Of a stretch of 39,407 bases of DNA, positions 8,839 through 16,512 are shown piece after piece. Within the stretch, counting starts at the first letter, position 1. The number at the start of each line of letters is the position of its first letter. The notes beneath the pieces were generated by a model. That model saw only the letters and a program-made list of their open reading frames with translations. It did no database searches and was not told the origin of the DNA. The position numbers were made by a program, and so were the translations under genes. Origin of the DNA: Spirochaetota bacterium (GTDB lineage Bacteria; Spirochaetota; UBA4802; UBA5550); NCBI GenBank assembly GCA_022709405.1, contig JAKLIV010000013.1:1-39407 (forward strand). Direction: 5' to 3'.

Positions 8839-9568
8839 GACATTTTTTATAGACACCACGAGGTGCACGGCGTGCAGGGGCTGCCAGGTGGCGTGCAAGG
8901 AATGGCAGGGATTCGAAGGCAACCAGACCAAACAGGTCGGCTGGGGCAGCCATCAGAATCCGCCCGACCTCAACCCGAAAAACTACAAGGTCGTGCGTTT
9001 CTCCGAGCAGAAGCTCAAAGACAGGGTCGCCTGGAATTTCTTTCCGGACCAGTGCCGGCACTGCGTTGATCCGTCGTGCAAGTACCCGGCTGACGAGTAC
9101 AAGAAGGGCCTGGTCATTCTCGACGAGGAGACCGGTGCGGTCATTTACACCGACGCATGCAGGGATATGCCGAAAGATGTATTCCAGCAGATGCTTGATT
9201 TCTGCCCGTACAACATCCCCAGAAGGGACGAAAAGACGGGCGTTATCAACAAGTGCGACATGTGCGTCGAACGCGTGAAAGAGGGCCTGGTGCCCATGTG
9301 CGTGAAGGCATGTCCGACCGGCACGATGAATTTCGGCGAAAGGGAAGACATGATCGACCTGGCCAAAAAGAGGCTGGGAATCGTCAAGAAAGAGTTCCCC
9401 GAGGCCCAGATCATCGACGAGGAAGCCGTACGGGTGCTTTATCTCGTAGCGTACAAGCCTGAGACGTACTTCAAGACAGCAGCCGCGAAACCCGGCACAT
9501 TCGATGTGACCAGGAAAGAGGCGCTGGCGAAGATGGGCCAGTCGTTCAGGAATTTTTTCAGAGTCTAA
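8831..9568 (+). CDS. fdhB: Formate dehydrogenase iron-sulfur beta subunit (copy 2)
   Basis: This 245-residue protein is nearly identical to copy 1, with the same cysteine groups beginning C12-x2-C15-x2-C18-x3-C22, and a standard CVKACPTG near the C-terminal third. It carries electrons from the selenocysteine alpha subunit. It has no signal peptide of its own, consistent with export in complex with FdhA. The start overlaps fdhA2 by 8 nt after AGGAGG. The last 71 nt (9498-9568) are identical to 5375-5445, and the junction 8800-8847 is identical to 4677-4724, pointing to recent duplication or gene conversion. A strong terminator follows at 9593-9641. Confidence 0.93.
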   Translation: MSKTFFIDTTRCTACRGCQVACKEWQGFEGNQTKQVGWGSHQNPPDLNPKNYKVVRFSEQKLKDRVAWNFFPDQCRHCVDPSCKYPADEYKKGLVILDEETGAVIYTDACRDMPKDVFQQMLDFCPYNIPRRDEKTGVINKCDMCVERVKEGLVPMCVKACPTGTMNFGEREDMIDLAKKRLGIVKKEFPEAQIIDEEAVRVLYLVAYKPETYFKTAAAKPGTFDVTRKEALAKMGQSFRNFFRV

Positions 9569-9592
9569 AAAGTTTTATCCTTGAATTAAACG

Positions 9593-9641
9593 AAAGGGCG
9601 GTGGGAAATAACCGAAAAGCGGTTCTCACCGCCCTTTTTTT
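9593..9641 (+). terminator. Strong rho-independent terminator before fdhE
   Basis: AAAGGGCGGTG (9593-9603) pairs perfectly with CACCGCCCTTT (9627-9637), with an inner stem AACCG/CGGTT, followed by a T run to 9640. It closes the second fdhAB operon. Because it precedes fdhE by under 30 nt, fdhE expression may depend on readthrough. Confidence 0.8.
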
Positions 9642-9666
9642 GTATTTCAACATAACGGAGCCAGTA

Positions 9667-10539
9667 ATGTCAGATGAAGATAAAATGATACCCGCGCAGA
9701 TCAGCAAGGCCGTACGGCAGCTCAACAGCATCAGGCCGGGATACGAATCGCTGCTCGATCTTTATGAAAAGATTTTCGTCGCACAGGAAAAATCGAAGAT
9801 GGTCACAAAAGTCCCGGCTGTCGATATACCCGAAGAGACACTGAAGAAAAAGGTAAGCGAAAAATTCCCCCTGGCGAATTTATCGGATTTCACCGTCGAT
9901 GTAGATTCGGCCGCCGCTCTTCTCGAAGAGATATGCGGCAGTCTGCGCGGTAGCGGGAACGATTATTCCGAAGCCGCGGGTTTGGTGCTTGACGCAATAT
10001 CCAGGGGCGCGCTCGATTATGCGGGCCTGTACAGCGCTTTTCTCGGTGAAAATGAGCACTATTTCGATAAGGCTTCTGAAAGCATCGGAGTCGATAAAAG
10101 CGGGCTCGCTTTTTTCATATACAACAGCGCGAAACCTTCCCTTGTCCTTTTTGCGGAAACGATTTCAAGGTACCTGGACCCGAACACCGAGTGGCTGAAG
10201 GGCTACTGCCCGATTTGCGGGTCCCCGGCATCCCTGTCCCTGTTCGAAAAGGACGGCAAGAGATTTCTGTGCTGCAGCTTCTGCTGGCACAAGTGGCCGA
10301 CACGGCGGATATTCTGCAACAACTGCGAGAACGCGGACGATAAAACGTTGAAATACTATTCCTTCGACAACGAGCAGGAGCACCGCGTTGACGTGTGCGA
10401 TAAATGCAAGTCATACATCAAGACTGTCGACTGCCGCAACGCGGACCGTTTCATCTATCCCCCGCTTGAATACATATCGACGCCACATATCGACATCAAG
10501 ATGATGGAGATGGGATTCACGAGCTGCGTCCGATCCTGA
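9667..10539 (+). CDS. fdhE: Formate dehydrogenase accessory protein FdhE
   Basis: This 290-residue cytoplasmic protein matches FdhE, a rubredoxin-like accessory protein that binds the catalytic subunit and is needed for active exported formate dehydrogenase. The C-terminal half carries the paired cysteine motifs: CPICGSPA, CSFCWHKW, CNNC and CDKC, expected to bind iron or zinc. The start at 9667 (MSDEDKM) follows ACGGAG; the upstream in-frame ATG at 9601 lies inside the terminator stem and is rejected. The gene directly follows the selenocysteine operon, so it probably serves both copies. Its stop abuts the stop of the convergent gene at 10540 with no gap. Confidence 0.9.
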   Translation: MSDEDKMIPAQISKAVRQLNSIRPGYESLLDLYEKIFVAQEKSKMVTKVPAVDIPEETLKKKVSEKFPLANLSDFTVDVDSAAALLEEICGSLRGSGNDYSEAAGLVLDAISRGALDYAGLYSAFLGENEHYFDKASESIGVDKSGLAFFIYNSAKPSLVLFAETISRYLDPNTEWLKGYCPICGSPASLSLFEKDGKRFLCCSFCWHKWPTRRIFCNNCENADDKTLKYYSFDNEQEHRVDVCDKCKSYIKTVDCRNADRFIYPPLEYISTPHIDIKMMEMGFTSCVRS

Positions 10540-12471
10540 TCACGGTTCGTTTTCGATCATCTGGACCGCGCCGGCCGCCTCTTTGCGTACGTAGGGGTCG
10601 GCGTCCTTCTCGGCGGTTTTTTTCAGAACCGCCAGCGCCTGCCGTGCCTTCTTTCCAAGCCTTCCCAGCGCCGTCGCGCACCGCAGTCTGACCGCATGGT
10701 GCTCGTGCTCGAGGCCCCTGACGAGGTGCTGTATCGCGGCAGGGCCGATCTTGGCTATCGCCTCTTCAGCTTCGTATGACACGCCGTTGTCGTAATCCGG
10801 GAATGAGCTGATAAGCATGGTGATCGCTTCAGGGCCGACGCCGCCTATATTGCCGAGGGTTTTCGCGCACAGTGCGCGCATCCTGCCTCCCTCTGACCCG
10901 AGTCCTTTCCATGCGAGACAGGCGACCAGGGTTTTTTCCGCTGGAGCTGCGGCTGCACCGATTTTTGACAGTGTCTCGGCCGCCTTGAGCCTCTTGCCCC
11001 AGTCGCCTGCCTTCATAGCCGCTTCCAGGTCGGCAATTGATGGCGCCTGGGCGCATTTCATGCCGTTGCCGAGGATGTATTCCACGCGGTCGTCCACTAT
11101 GTAGTGGTAGCCCTTTTTGCGGGCCAGTTCGAGCGACAGACAGTACTGGTTCTGCAGGGAACGATTGATCGTTTTCAGGTCTTCGGCGAACGCAGCCTTT
11201 TCGGCGGGCTCTCCGGAATAGTCTCTTTCGATCTTCGAATTCATGGTGCGGATCAGATCTGCCGCCTTTTCGGCAAGCTCTTCGGAATCAGGCCTGCTCC
11301 CATAGAAATCCACAAGAACCATGAGTATCTGCCGGCGCGTCGGCCGGGATTTTTCCTCGAAGTAGGCGTTCTGCAGTATTTCTACGGCCTCCTTGCTGTG
11401 CCGGTCGGTGTCCGGAACCAGATGACGGTATCTGGCGAAGATGTCGCCGGTTATCCCCTTTTTTTTGTCCCTGTCTCGCGGCTTGACCGCGTGCAGAACG
11501 GCGAAGAGGACAGTTTCTTCCGGGACCGCGACAGGCCTGCCGAGTTTTTTCGACGCGGCCAGTTTCATTATCTGGTCGACCCGGTCGAGAACCAGATCGT
11601 TGTCCTCGTTTGAGTTGTTGAGCATGTAATTGAGGGGGATGTGCAGCGCGAAGGGGCCCATCCTTGAAAGCGCATCGAACGATGCGGCCCATTCCTGCGC
11701 GTCTATTTTACCGTCCGACACGAAATAGCGGATTATATCGTTGGCGCGCGGGTCGTTCGTGGGAGTGTCGATGGATTTCAATACGGCAGCGAGAAAGGAG
11801 GAATATTTTTCGGGATAAATTTTATACCTGACGAAAATACCCATGACCTCGTAATGGATGCGCCCGCAATCTCCTTCGAACGGGACCGCCGAGGCGCAGT
11901 TGACGGCGTTTGAAACGGCATCCGAGGTCGTCAGGTCCTCCAGCGATTTTCTGACTGCCGCCTGTTTTTTCAGGCATTGTGAGTTTTCGCGCTCCTCGTC
12001 GGTTGGCGCATCGGCAGCCGCGGAGATCGGCAGCGAGGATGCGAATGCATAGAGGATTTCGCCGGTGACAACGTGTATGAAGCGCGCGTTGATGACGAGC
12101 TTCCCGTTCAGTTCGGTGTACGATCCTGAGACGACAACGTCGACCGGCAGCAGCGTCCCGAGTTTTTTAGCCTGGTCGGCGTCGACGACCCCGGTCTGCC
12201 CGAGCGCCTGTTCGTTGAGCAGCAGTTGCAGCCTCTTCCTTTCAAGTAGCGTGACCGGATATTTACTCAACTCGGTGATTATGATGTCTGCGACATACAT
12301 GTCGTAATTCCGGGAGCCACTGCTTGAAAAATCGAGCACCGCGATGCGTGTCCCTTTTTTCCCGCTCGCAAATTCTTCAATGGCCTTCGACAGCGGTTTT
12401 TCATTCCCGAACGCCACGGCGGAATGGAAAATGACGGATAGGAGCAAAGCGAGAATGCAAAGATTTTTCAT
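10540..12471 (-). CDS. Exported CsgG/FlgO-like protein with C-terminal HEAT repeats
   Basis: This 643-residue protein starts with a signal peptide (hydrophobic core, then HSAVA). Residues about 35-155 resemble the CsgG/FlgO/LpoB group of periplasmic or outer-membrane-associated proteins: RIAVLDFSSSGSRN, ITELSKYPVTLLERKRL, and VDVVVSGSYTELNGKL. The middle is undefined and mostly helical. The last 170 residues hold HEAT-type repeats such as DPYVRKEAAGAVQMI and HHAVRLRCATALGRLG, which usually make protein contacts. It follows the pentapeptide-repeat gene after 3 nt, so both are one operon. A scaffold or assembly role at the cell envelope is inference only. Confidence 0.75.
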   Translation of the reverse strand: MKNLCILALLLSVIFHSAVAFGNEKPLSKAIEEFASGKKGTRIAVLDFSSSGSRNYDMYVADIIITELSKYPVTLLERKRLQLLLNEQALGQTGVVDADQAKKLGTLLPVDVVVSGSYTELNGKLVINARFIHVVTGEILYAFASSLPISAAADAPTDEERENSQCLKKQAAVRKSLEDLTTSDAVSNAVNCASAVPFEGDCGRIHYEVMGIFVRYKIYPEKYSSFLAAVLKSIDTPTNDPRANDIIRYFVSDGKIDAQEWAASFDALSRMGPFALHIPLNYMLNNSNEDNDLVLDRVDQIMKLAASKKLGRPVAVPEETVLFAVLHAVKPRDRDKKKGITGDIFARYRHLVPDTDRHSKEAVEILQNAYFEEKSRPTRRQILMVLVDFYGSRPDSEELAEKAADLIRTMNSKIERDYSGEPAEKAAFAEDLKTINRSLQNQYCLSLELARKKGYHYIVDDRVEYILGNGMKCAQAPSIADLEAAMKAGDWGKRLKAAETLSKIGAAAAPAEKTLVACLAWKGLGSEGGRMRALCAKTLGNIGGVGPEAITMLISSFPDYDNGVSYEAEEAIAKIGPAAIQHLVRGLEHEHHAVRLRCATALGRLGKKARQALAVLKKTAEKDADPYVRKEAAGAVQMIENEP

Positions 12472-12474
12472 CGG

Positions 12475-13524
12475 TTAGTCGACCCAGATTATCGACGGAT
12501 GGGTTGCGTTCTGGACCTGAATGAGGTTCAGATAGCGCCTGCTTATCTTCGCCCCTTTCAGAAACGCGCCGCGAATGTTGACTTTCTGCAGTACCGCGGA
12601 GGTCATGTCTGCCTCTTCGAGGTTCGCGTAGTACAGGCTGGCCTCGGTCAGGTCGGCCCCGCGGAGATTGGCCCTGCGCAGCTCTGTCTTGTTCATGTGC
12701 GCGTAGTTCAGGAGGCTTCCCATCAGGTTCGCATCGTTGAGCCTGGCCTCGTCGAGGTTGACGCCGGCGAGGTCGGCGCCGGTCAGCTCCGCCTGGTCGA
12801 TCACGAGGCCGCTCAAATCGGCGCTTCTGAGGCTGGTATTATACATTTTGGTCCCGCTTATTGTCGCACCCTTGAAGCTGCAGCCGCTCATATCGGCCCC
12901 GAAAAAATCGGCCCCCGTGAGGTCGGCCCTGTCGAGTTTCGCCTTGCCCATGAAGGCCCCACCCCCGTATGCCTGGATAAACCGGCATCCGGTCAGGTCG
13001 CAGCCCGAAAAATCGGCGCGCATGATGTCGGCTCCCGTGAAATCGCAGCCTGTGAACGCCGAATTGTTCATGCTCGACCCGTAAAAGCCGGTTTCCCTGA
13101 AATCCGAGTCCTTAATCGAGGCTTCCCTCATATCGCATTGTCTGAAATCGCAGCCCGAAAAATTCGCTCCGGAGATGGAAGCTTTTTTGAGCTTTGCCCC
13201 CTTGATGTTCGCCTTTGTGAATCTGCATCCCGTGATTTTTACGCCCGTGCAGTCCGCGTCGGTAAGGTTCGATCCTGTAAAATCCGAATTGATAATGACG
13301 GCGTCCCTGAGGTCGGCGCCGGTAAGGTCGGTTGATCGAAAGTCCGCATTTTCAAGCGTGATTCCTTTGAGGCTGCTATATCTCAGGTTCAGGGCCTTCA
13401 GGTCGCGATCCCCGGCCAGCACCCTGTCGTAGTCTTTTTTGTTGAACTGGGATGCATGCCCGCAGCACAACACCAGGGTAAGCAGCATCAGCGGGATTGT
13501 CAGGGCGGCCCTTGATTTAATCAT
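12475..13524 (-). CDS. Exported pentapeptide-repeat protein
   Basis: This 349-residue protein has an N-terminal signal (MLLTLVLCCGHAS), possibly a lipoprotein signal though the lipobox is not typical. From about residue 45 to 330 it is continuous A(D/N)LXX-type pentapeptide repeats, for example ADFRSTDLTGADLRDA and ANLRGADLTEASLYYA, predicted to form a right-handed quadrilateral beta helix. The C-terminus (NLIQVQNATHPSIIWVD) leaves the repeat. The start follows CAGGAAA. Cytoplasmic pentapeptide proteins can mimic DNA, but this one is exported, so that function is unlikely. It is the first gene of an operon with the HEAT-repeat protein downstream. Confidence 0.85.
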   Translation of the reverse strand: MIKSRAALTIPLMLLTLVLCCGHASQFNKKDYDRVLAGDRDLKALNLRYSSLKGITLENADFRSTDLTGADLRDAVIINSDFTGSNLTDADCTGVKITGCRFTKANIKGAKLKKASISGANFSGCDFRQCDMREASIKDSDFRETGFYGSSMNNSAFTGCDFTGADIMRADFSGCDLTGCRFIQAYGGGAFMGKAKLDRADLTGADFFGADMSGCSFKGATISGTKMYNTSLRSADLSGLVIDQAELTGADLAGVNLDEARLNDANLMGSLLNYAHMNKTELRRANLRGADLTEASLYYANLEEADMTSAVLQKVNIRGAFLKGAKISRRYLNLIQVQNATHPSIIWVD

Positions 13525-13831
13525 GATAGTTTCCTGCCAGATTAAGGAATAAATCCAGTATAATGCAAGTCGTCGAATTTACAATTAATTTTTCTCATCG
13601 GAAGGATGTGGACCCGCTTAAAAATAGGAAACCCTGCTGGAGAAGCAGGGTTACCCGGTTTTTAGGAGATAGTGAGTACGGAGTATATGCGCGTATAATC
13701 CGACTCAGTAGATACAACAATTGAAAACAGGTTGACTTGATAATAACCATGAAAGGGCTATGTTGTCATCCGGATTCATGATTCAGCAACTTGCAGGTTT
13801 ATAATTCAGTAACACTTTTTTTTGAGTGCAA
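13525..13831. other. Intergenic region with one terminator
   Basis: These 307 nt contain the minus-strand terminator at 13617-13652 and otherwise AT-rich sequence. Two similar short motifs, ATTCAGCAAC and ATTCAGTAAC, occur within about 30 nt near 13782-13813. No gene is seen. Confidence 0.5.
13617..13652 (-). terminator. Terminator hairpin, minus strand
   Basis: AACCCTGCT (13630-13638) pairs with AGCAGGGTT (13644-13652). Read on the minus strand it is followed by TTTCCTATTTTT. It would end the transcript from the gene at 13832-14494 before the pentapeptide-repeat operon begins. Confidence 0.6.
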
Positions 13832-14494
13832 TTATAGGTCCATGCGGGATGTCTTTCTCCGCGGGCATGTGACGCTGCCGCAAAGGGCGCACAGATCATG
13901 CTGTTCCCGGCAGGGAACCAGAAGCCCGGCAAGGGAATGCTCGGGAACCAGCATCATGGCGCTGTTGAGGTTTATTCCCTCGTGTTCCGCATGCCCCTCA
14001 AAAAGAGCAAATATTTTATTTTGTTCATGTATGTCCCATCCTGGGAATGATCCGGGGGATACCAGTGAAACGGCATCAAGAGCGGAAGCCCTCTGTGCAA
14101 ACCGGATCGCAGCATTGACGGCCCCTTCCAGGGCTTTTATCATTATTTCGTGGAGCCAGAAGGATTCAATAATGCTGCCGCCTTCTTTTATAGTATTGAG
14201 TTCTCTGCCGCAGGTCGCGAGAAAGGGAAATACCCGGCAGGGGATTTCCGTGAGACTCCGGATCTTTTCGATTGAAAACGGCGTTCCGTCTATTGTAAGC
14301 CCGTCCTCGGGGGTTTCTGCAAGCGTGCTGTCCATGATTAAAGCCCTGGGAATGGCGGCGGATTCGGCCCGGTCCGCCAGTCTGTTGAATGCATGACGGT
14401 CGGAACTCCCGCTTCTGATGCGGAGATCTGTCATCATCTTCGGCCGATCGAGGACCAGCCTGAGGGATAAAGTTTCAACCATGGCGATTGACAT
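13832..14494 (-). CDS. MetH activation-domain-like protein
   Basis: This 220-residue protein resembles short stand-alone homologues of the reactivation domain of B12-dependent methionine synthase. Supporting features are FLATCGRELNTI in the middle, VSLVSPGSFPGWDIHEQNKIFALF, AMMLVPEHSLAGLLV, and the terminal cysteine cluster CALCGSVTCPRRK, a pattern common in these short forms. Such proteins are often found near corrinoid methyltransferases and may help reactivate or bind corrinoid proteins, but here no methyltransferase is adjacent. The ATG at 14494 is used; the ATG at 14482 is an equal alternative. A terminator follows at 13617-13652. Confidence 0.65.
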   Translation of the reverse strand: MSIAMVETLSLRLVLDRPKMMTDLRIRSGSSDRHAFNRLADRAESAAIPRALIMDSTLAETPEDGLTIDGTPFSIEKIRSLTEIPCRVFPFLATCGRELNTIKEGGSIIESFWLHEIMIKALEGAVNAAIRFAQRASALDAVSLVSPGSFPGWDIHEQNKIFALFEGHAEHEGINLNSAMMLVPEHSLAGLLVPCREQHDLCALCGSVTCPRRKTSRMDL

Positions 14495-14677
14495 CCGTTT
14501 TAAATCTCGTTGTGACCGTCATTGTAACGTTTTCAGGCAAAAGGTTTTTAATAATCCACCTGAGCTCTGTTGAAGACAAGGGTCAAGAAATAAATCAATC
14601 TGCGTATGGTCAGATTTTTTCCACTTGCCAGAAGAAAAGCATTTTTCTATTCTCGGACAGAGTCGAGGTGAGGTCTT

Positions 14678-15511
14678 TTGAGCGCTGATATGATACGAGA
14701 GGCTTGCAGGGCCCTGTCCGGGGCGAAACGCGGTGTTGCGCTTTGCGGCGCCGGTCTTTCCGCCGAAAGCGGGATTCAGACTTTCAGGGACGAGGGCGGG
14801 ATATGGGGCCAGATCGATGTATCGGAAATGGGAACCGTAAACGGACTTCTCAGGACCCTTGAGCGCGACGCCGGGAAACTGCTGCCGTTTTTTCAGAACC
14901 TGCTTGAGGCTTTCATAAATGCCGACGCCAACCCGGGCCATCGGGCCCTCGCCGCTCTCGAAGAAAACGGTTTTATAGAATCAGTTATAACCCAGAATGG
15001 CGACAACATGCACCGGGAGGCCGGGAGCAGAAAAATAATCGAGCTGCACGGCAATTTTTTCAGGATGAAGTGCCTGTCCTGCGGCGTCGCGGTCTCAATG
15101 GACAGAAAACCCTTCCTCAGGGATATCCGGGACAGGCTCAACTCCCTTCGCGATTATTCGTTGGCGGGACTGGTGTCCCTGGCCCCGCGCTGCGCAAAAT
15201 GCGGCGGCCTGATGAGGCCCGACGTGGTGATGTTCGGCGAGCCGGTACAGGGCCTTTTCGAGGCGATACAGGCCGCGAAAGACTGCGATGTCATGCTGGT
15301 CCTCGGAACATCCGGCATGGTCTACCCCGCCTCGTCGATCCCGTACAGGGCGCGAAAGGACGGCGCATTCATCGTGGAGATCAACCCCAGGGAGCACGCT
15401 TTTGAGGGAATCACCGACCTGTACATCCCAATGCCCGCAGGTGAAGCGTTGCCTGAAATTCTGAAGGGTGTGGGATGCCGGGCGGTATCAGGATGTAAAG
15501 AGGCGCGATGA
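14678..15511 (+). CDS. Sirtuin (Sir2-family NAD-dependent deacylase)
   Basis: This 277-residue cytoplasmic protein carries the Sir2 fold: CGAGLSAESGIQTFRD binds NAD, H124 (IIELHGNFF) is the catalytic histidine, CLSC and CAKC form the zinc site, and RPDVVMFGE and VLGTSGMVYPAS follow in order. It would remove acetyl or other acyl groups from lysines using NAD. The usual QNID motif is QNGD here, keeping asparagine and aspartate but losing the isoleucine. The start is TTG at 14678 with GAGGTGAGG just upstream; ATG at 14690 is an alternative. It overlaps the downstream hydrolase by 4 nt (ATGA), so the two are translationally coupled. Confidence 0.85.
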   Translation: MSADMIREACRALSGAKRGVALCGAGLSAESGIQTFRDEGGIWGQIDVSEMGTVNGLLRTLERDAGKLLPFFQNLLEAFINADANPGHRALAALEENGFIESVITQNGDNMHREAGSRKIIELHGNFFRMKCLSCGVAVSMDRKPFLRDIRDRLNSLRDYSLAGLVSLAPRCAKCGGLMRPDVVMFGEPVQGLFEAIQAAKDCDVMLVLGTSGMVYPASSIPYRARKDGAFIVEINPREHAFEGITDLYIPMPAGEALPEILKGVGCRAVSGCKEAR

Positions 15512-16512
15512 GGGAAGTTTACCCCGGGATTTTCATGGTAACCGAAAAGGGAAGGCTCGGAGGGCTCAGGCCGCCGGTCAACCTCTATGTCATCACCGGA
15601 AAGAGGGGCCTTCTTTTCGACGCGGGTTACGGGAAACGGAGCGATATCGATTTTTTTGTCCGCGAATTCAATTCAATAGGCGATGTGTGCCGGTCGCGGG
15701 GATCGGGGTTCAATGTTGACAGGGTCTTGCCGTCGCACATGCATCCGGATCATTTCTCGGGGCTTGCGAAAATCAGGGAGCGCCTGGGGCTTTCGGTAGT
15801 ACTGACCGATAAAATGGCCCGGCTTATCTCATCCCGGCAAGGGTATATAGCCTCATACGACAATGAAAGGCTTTTCACCGATAGCTGGTCTAACCCTCTG
15901 TATACAAAGTACGTCGTTCCCCTGATCAAGAAAGCCGGCGACAGGTTTTACGGCATGCTGTACGGTATTGATTTTCTCGCCGACCCGGACGCCATCATCG
16001 ACGAGGATTGTGCGATTGAGATAAACGGCGAGAAATGGCGCGTCTTCCCTTCTCCGGGCCATGCGGGCGAGCACATATCCCTGTATGATCCCAGAAGGGG
16101 AATCCTGTTCGCCGGCGATAATGTCCTGAGGAGCATAACTCCATGGCTCGGGCCGCCCAAATCTGACCTGGAGGCCTACCTCGATTCCCTCAATTTCATT
16201 CTCGCCCTGCCCAGGCTCGAACTGATACTCGCGGCGCACGGCAGCCCGGTGGCCGATCCGAAAAAGCGAATCCGCGAGATCATCAAGTGGCGCATCGAAC
16301 GCCTTGACCAGGTCCGCATGATCGTCAAAAAATACGGCAGCATGGGCGTGACACTGAAAAACATCGTGTCCGAAATTTACCCCGGAGTGAACCTGGTGAA
16401 GCACATGATGGCGCGCGGATGGGTAGAGCTGTCTCTGCAGTATCTGGTCGAAAAAGGCGAAATCGACGGCGTGCAGACGCGGCGCGCTTTCAAGTATGTT
16501 CACAGACTGTGA
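15508..16512 (+). CDS. Metallo-beta-lactamase fold hydrolase
   Basis: This 334-residue protein has the binuclear metal motif H77-x-H79-x-D81-H82 (SHMHPDHFSG), later metal-binding positions in SPGHAGEHIS and FAGDN, and a late AAHG. About 90 residues at the C-terminus (KWRIERLDQVRMIVKKYG onward) form a helical extension like that of MBL proteins of the LACTB2/glyoxalase II type, which often has winged-helix character. The substrate cannot be told. It overlaps the sirtuin by ATGA. Because sirtuins release O-acyl-ADP-ribose, a linked hydrolytic step is conceivable, but this is speculation. Its stop abuts the convergent coaX stop. Confidence 0.8.
   Translation: MREVYPGIFMVTEKGRLGGLRPPVNLYVITGKRGLLFDAGYGKRSDIDFFVREFNSIGDVCRSRGSGFNVDRVLPSHMHPDHFSGLAKIRERLGLSVVLTDKMARLISSRQGYIASYDNERLFTDSWSNPLYTKYVVPLIKKAGDRFYGMLYGIDFLADPDAIIDEDCAIEINGEKWRVFPSPGHAGEHISLYDPRRGILFAGDNVLRSITPWLGPPKSDLEAYLDSLNFILALPRLELILAAHGSPVADPKKRIREIIKWRIERLDQVRMIVKKYGSMGVTLKNIVSEIYPGVNLVKHMMARGWVELSLQYLVEKGEIDGVQTRRAFKYVHRL

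Noticed and set aside
12499..13335. A 278-codon open frame on the plus strand
   Set aside because: It is the antisense of the pentapeptide-repeat gene and only mirrors its repeats.
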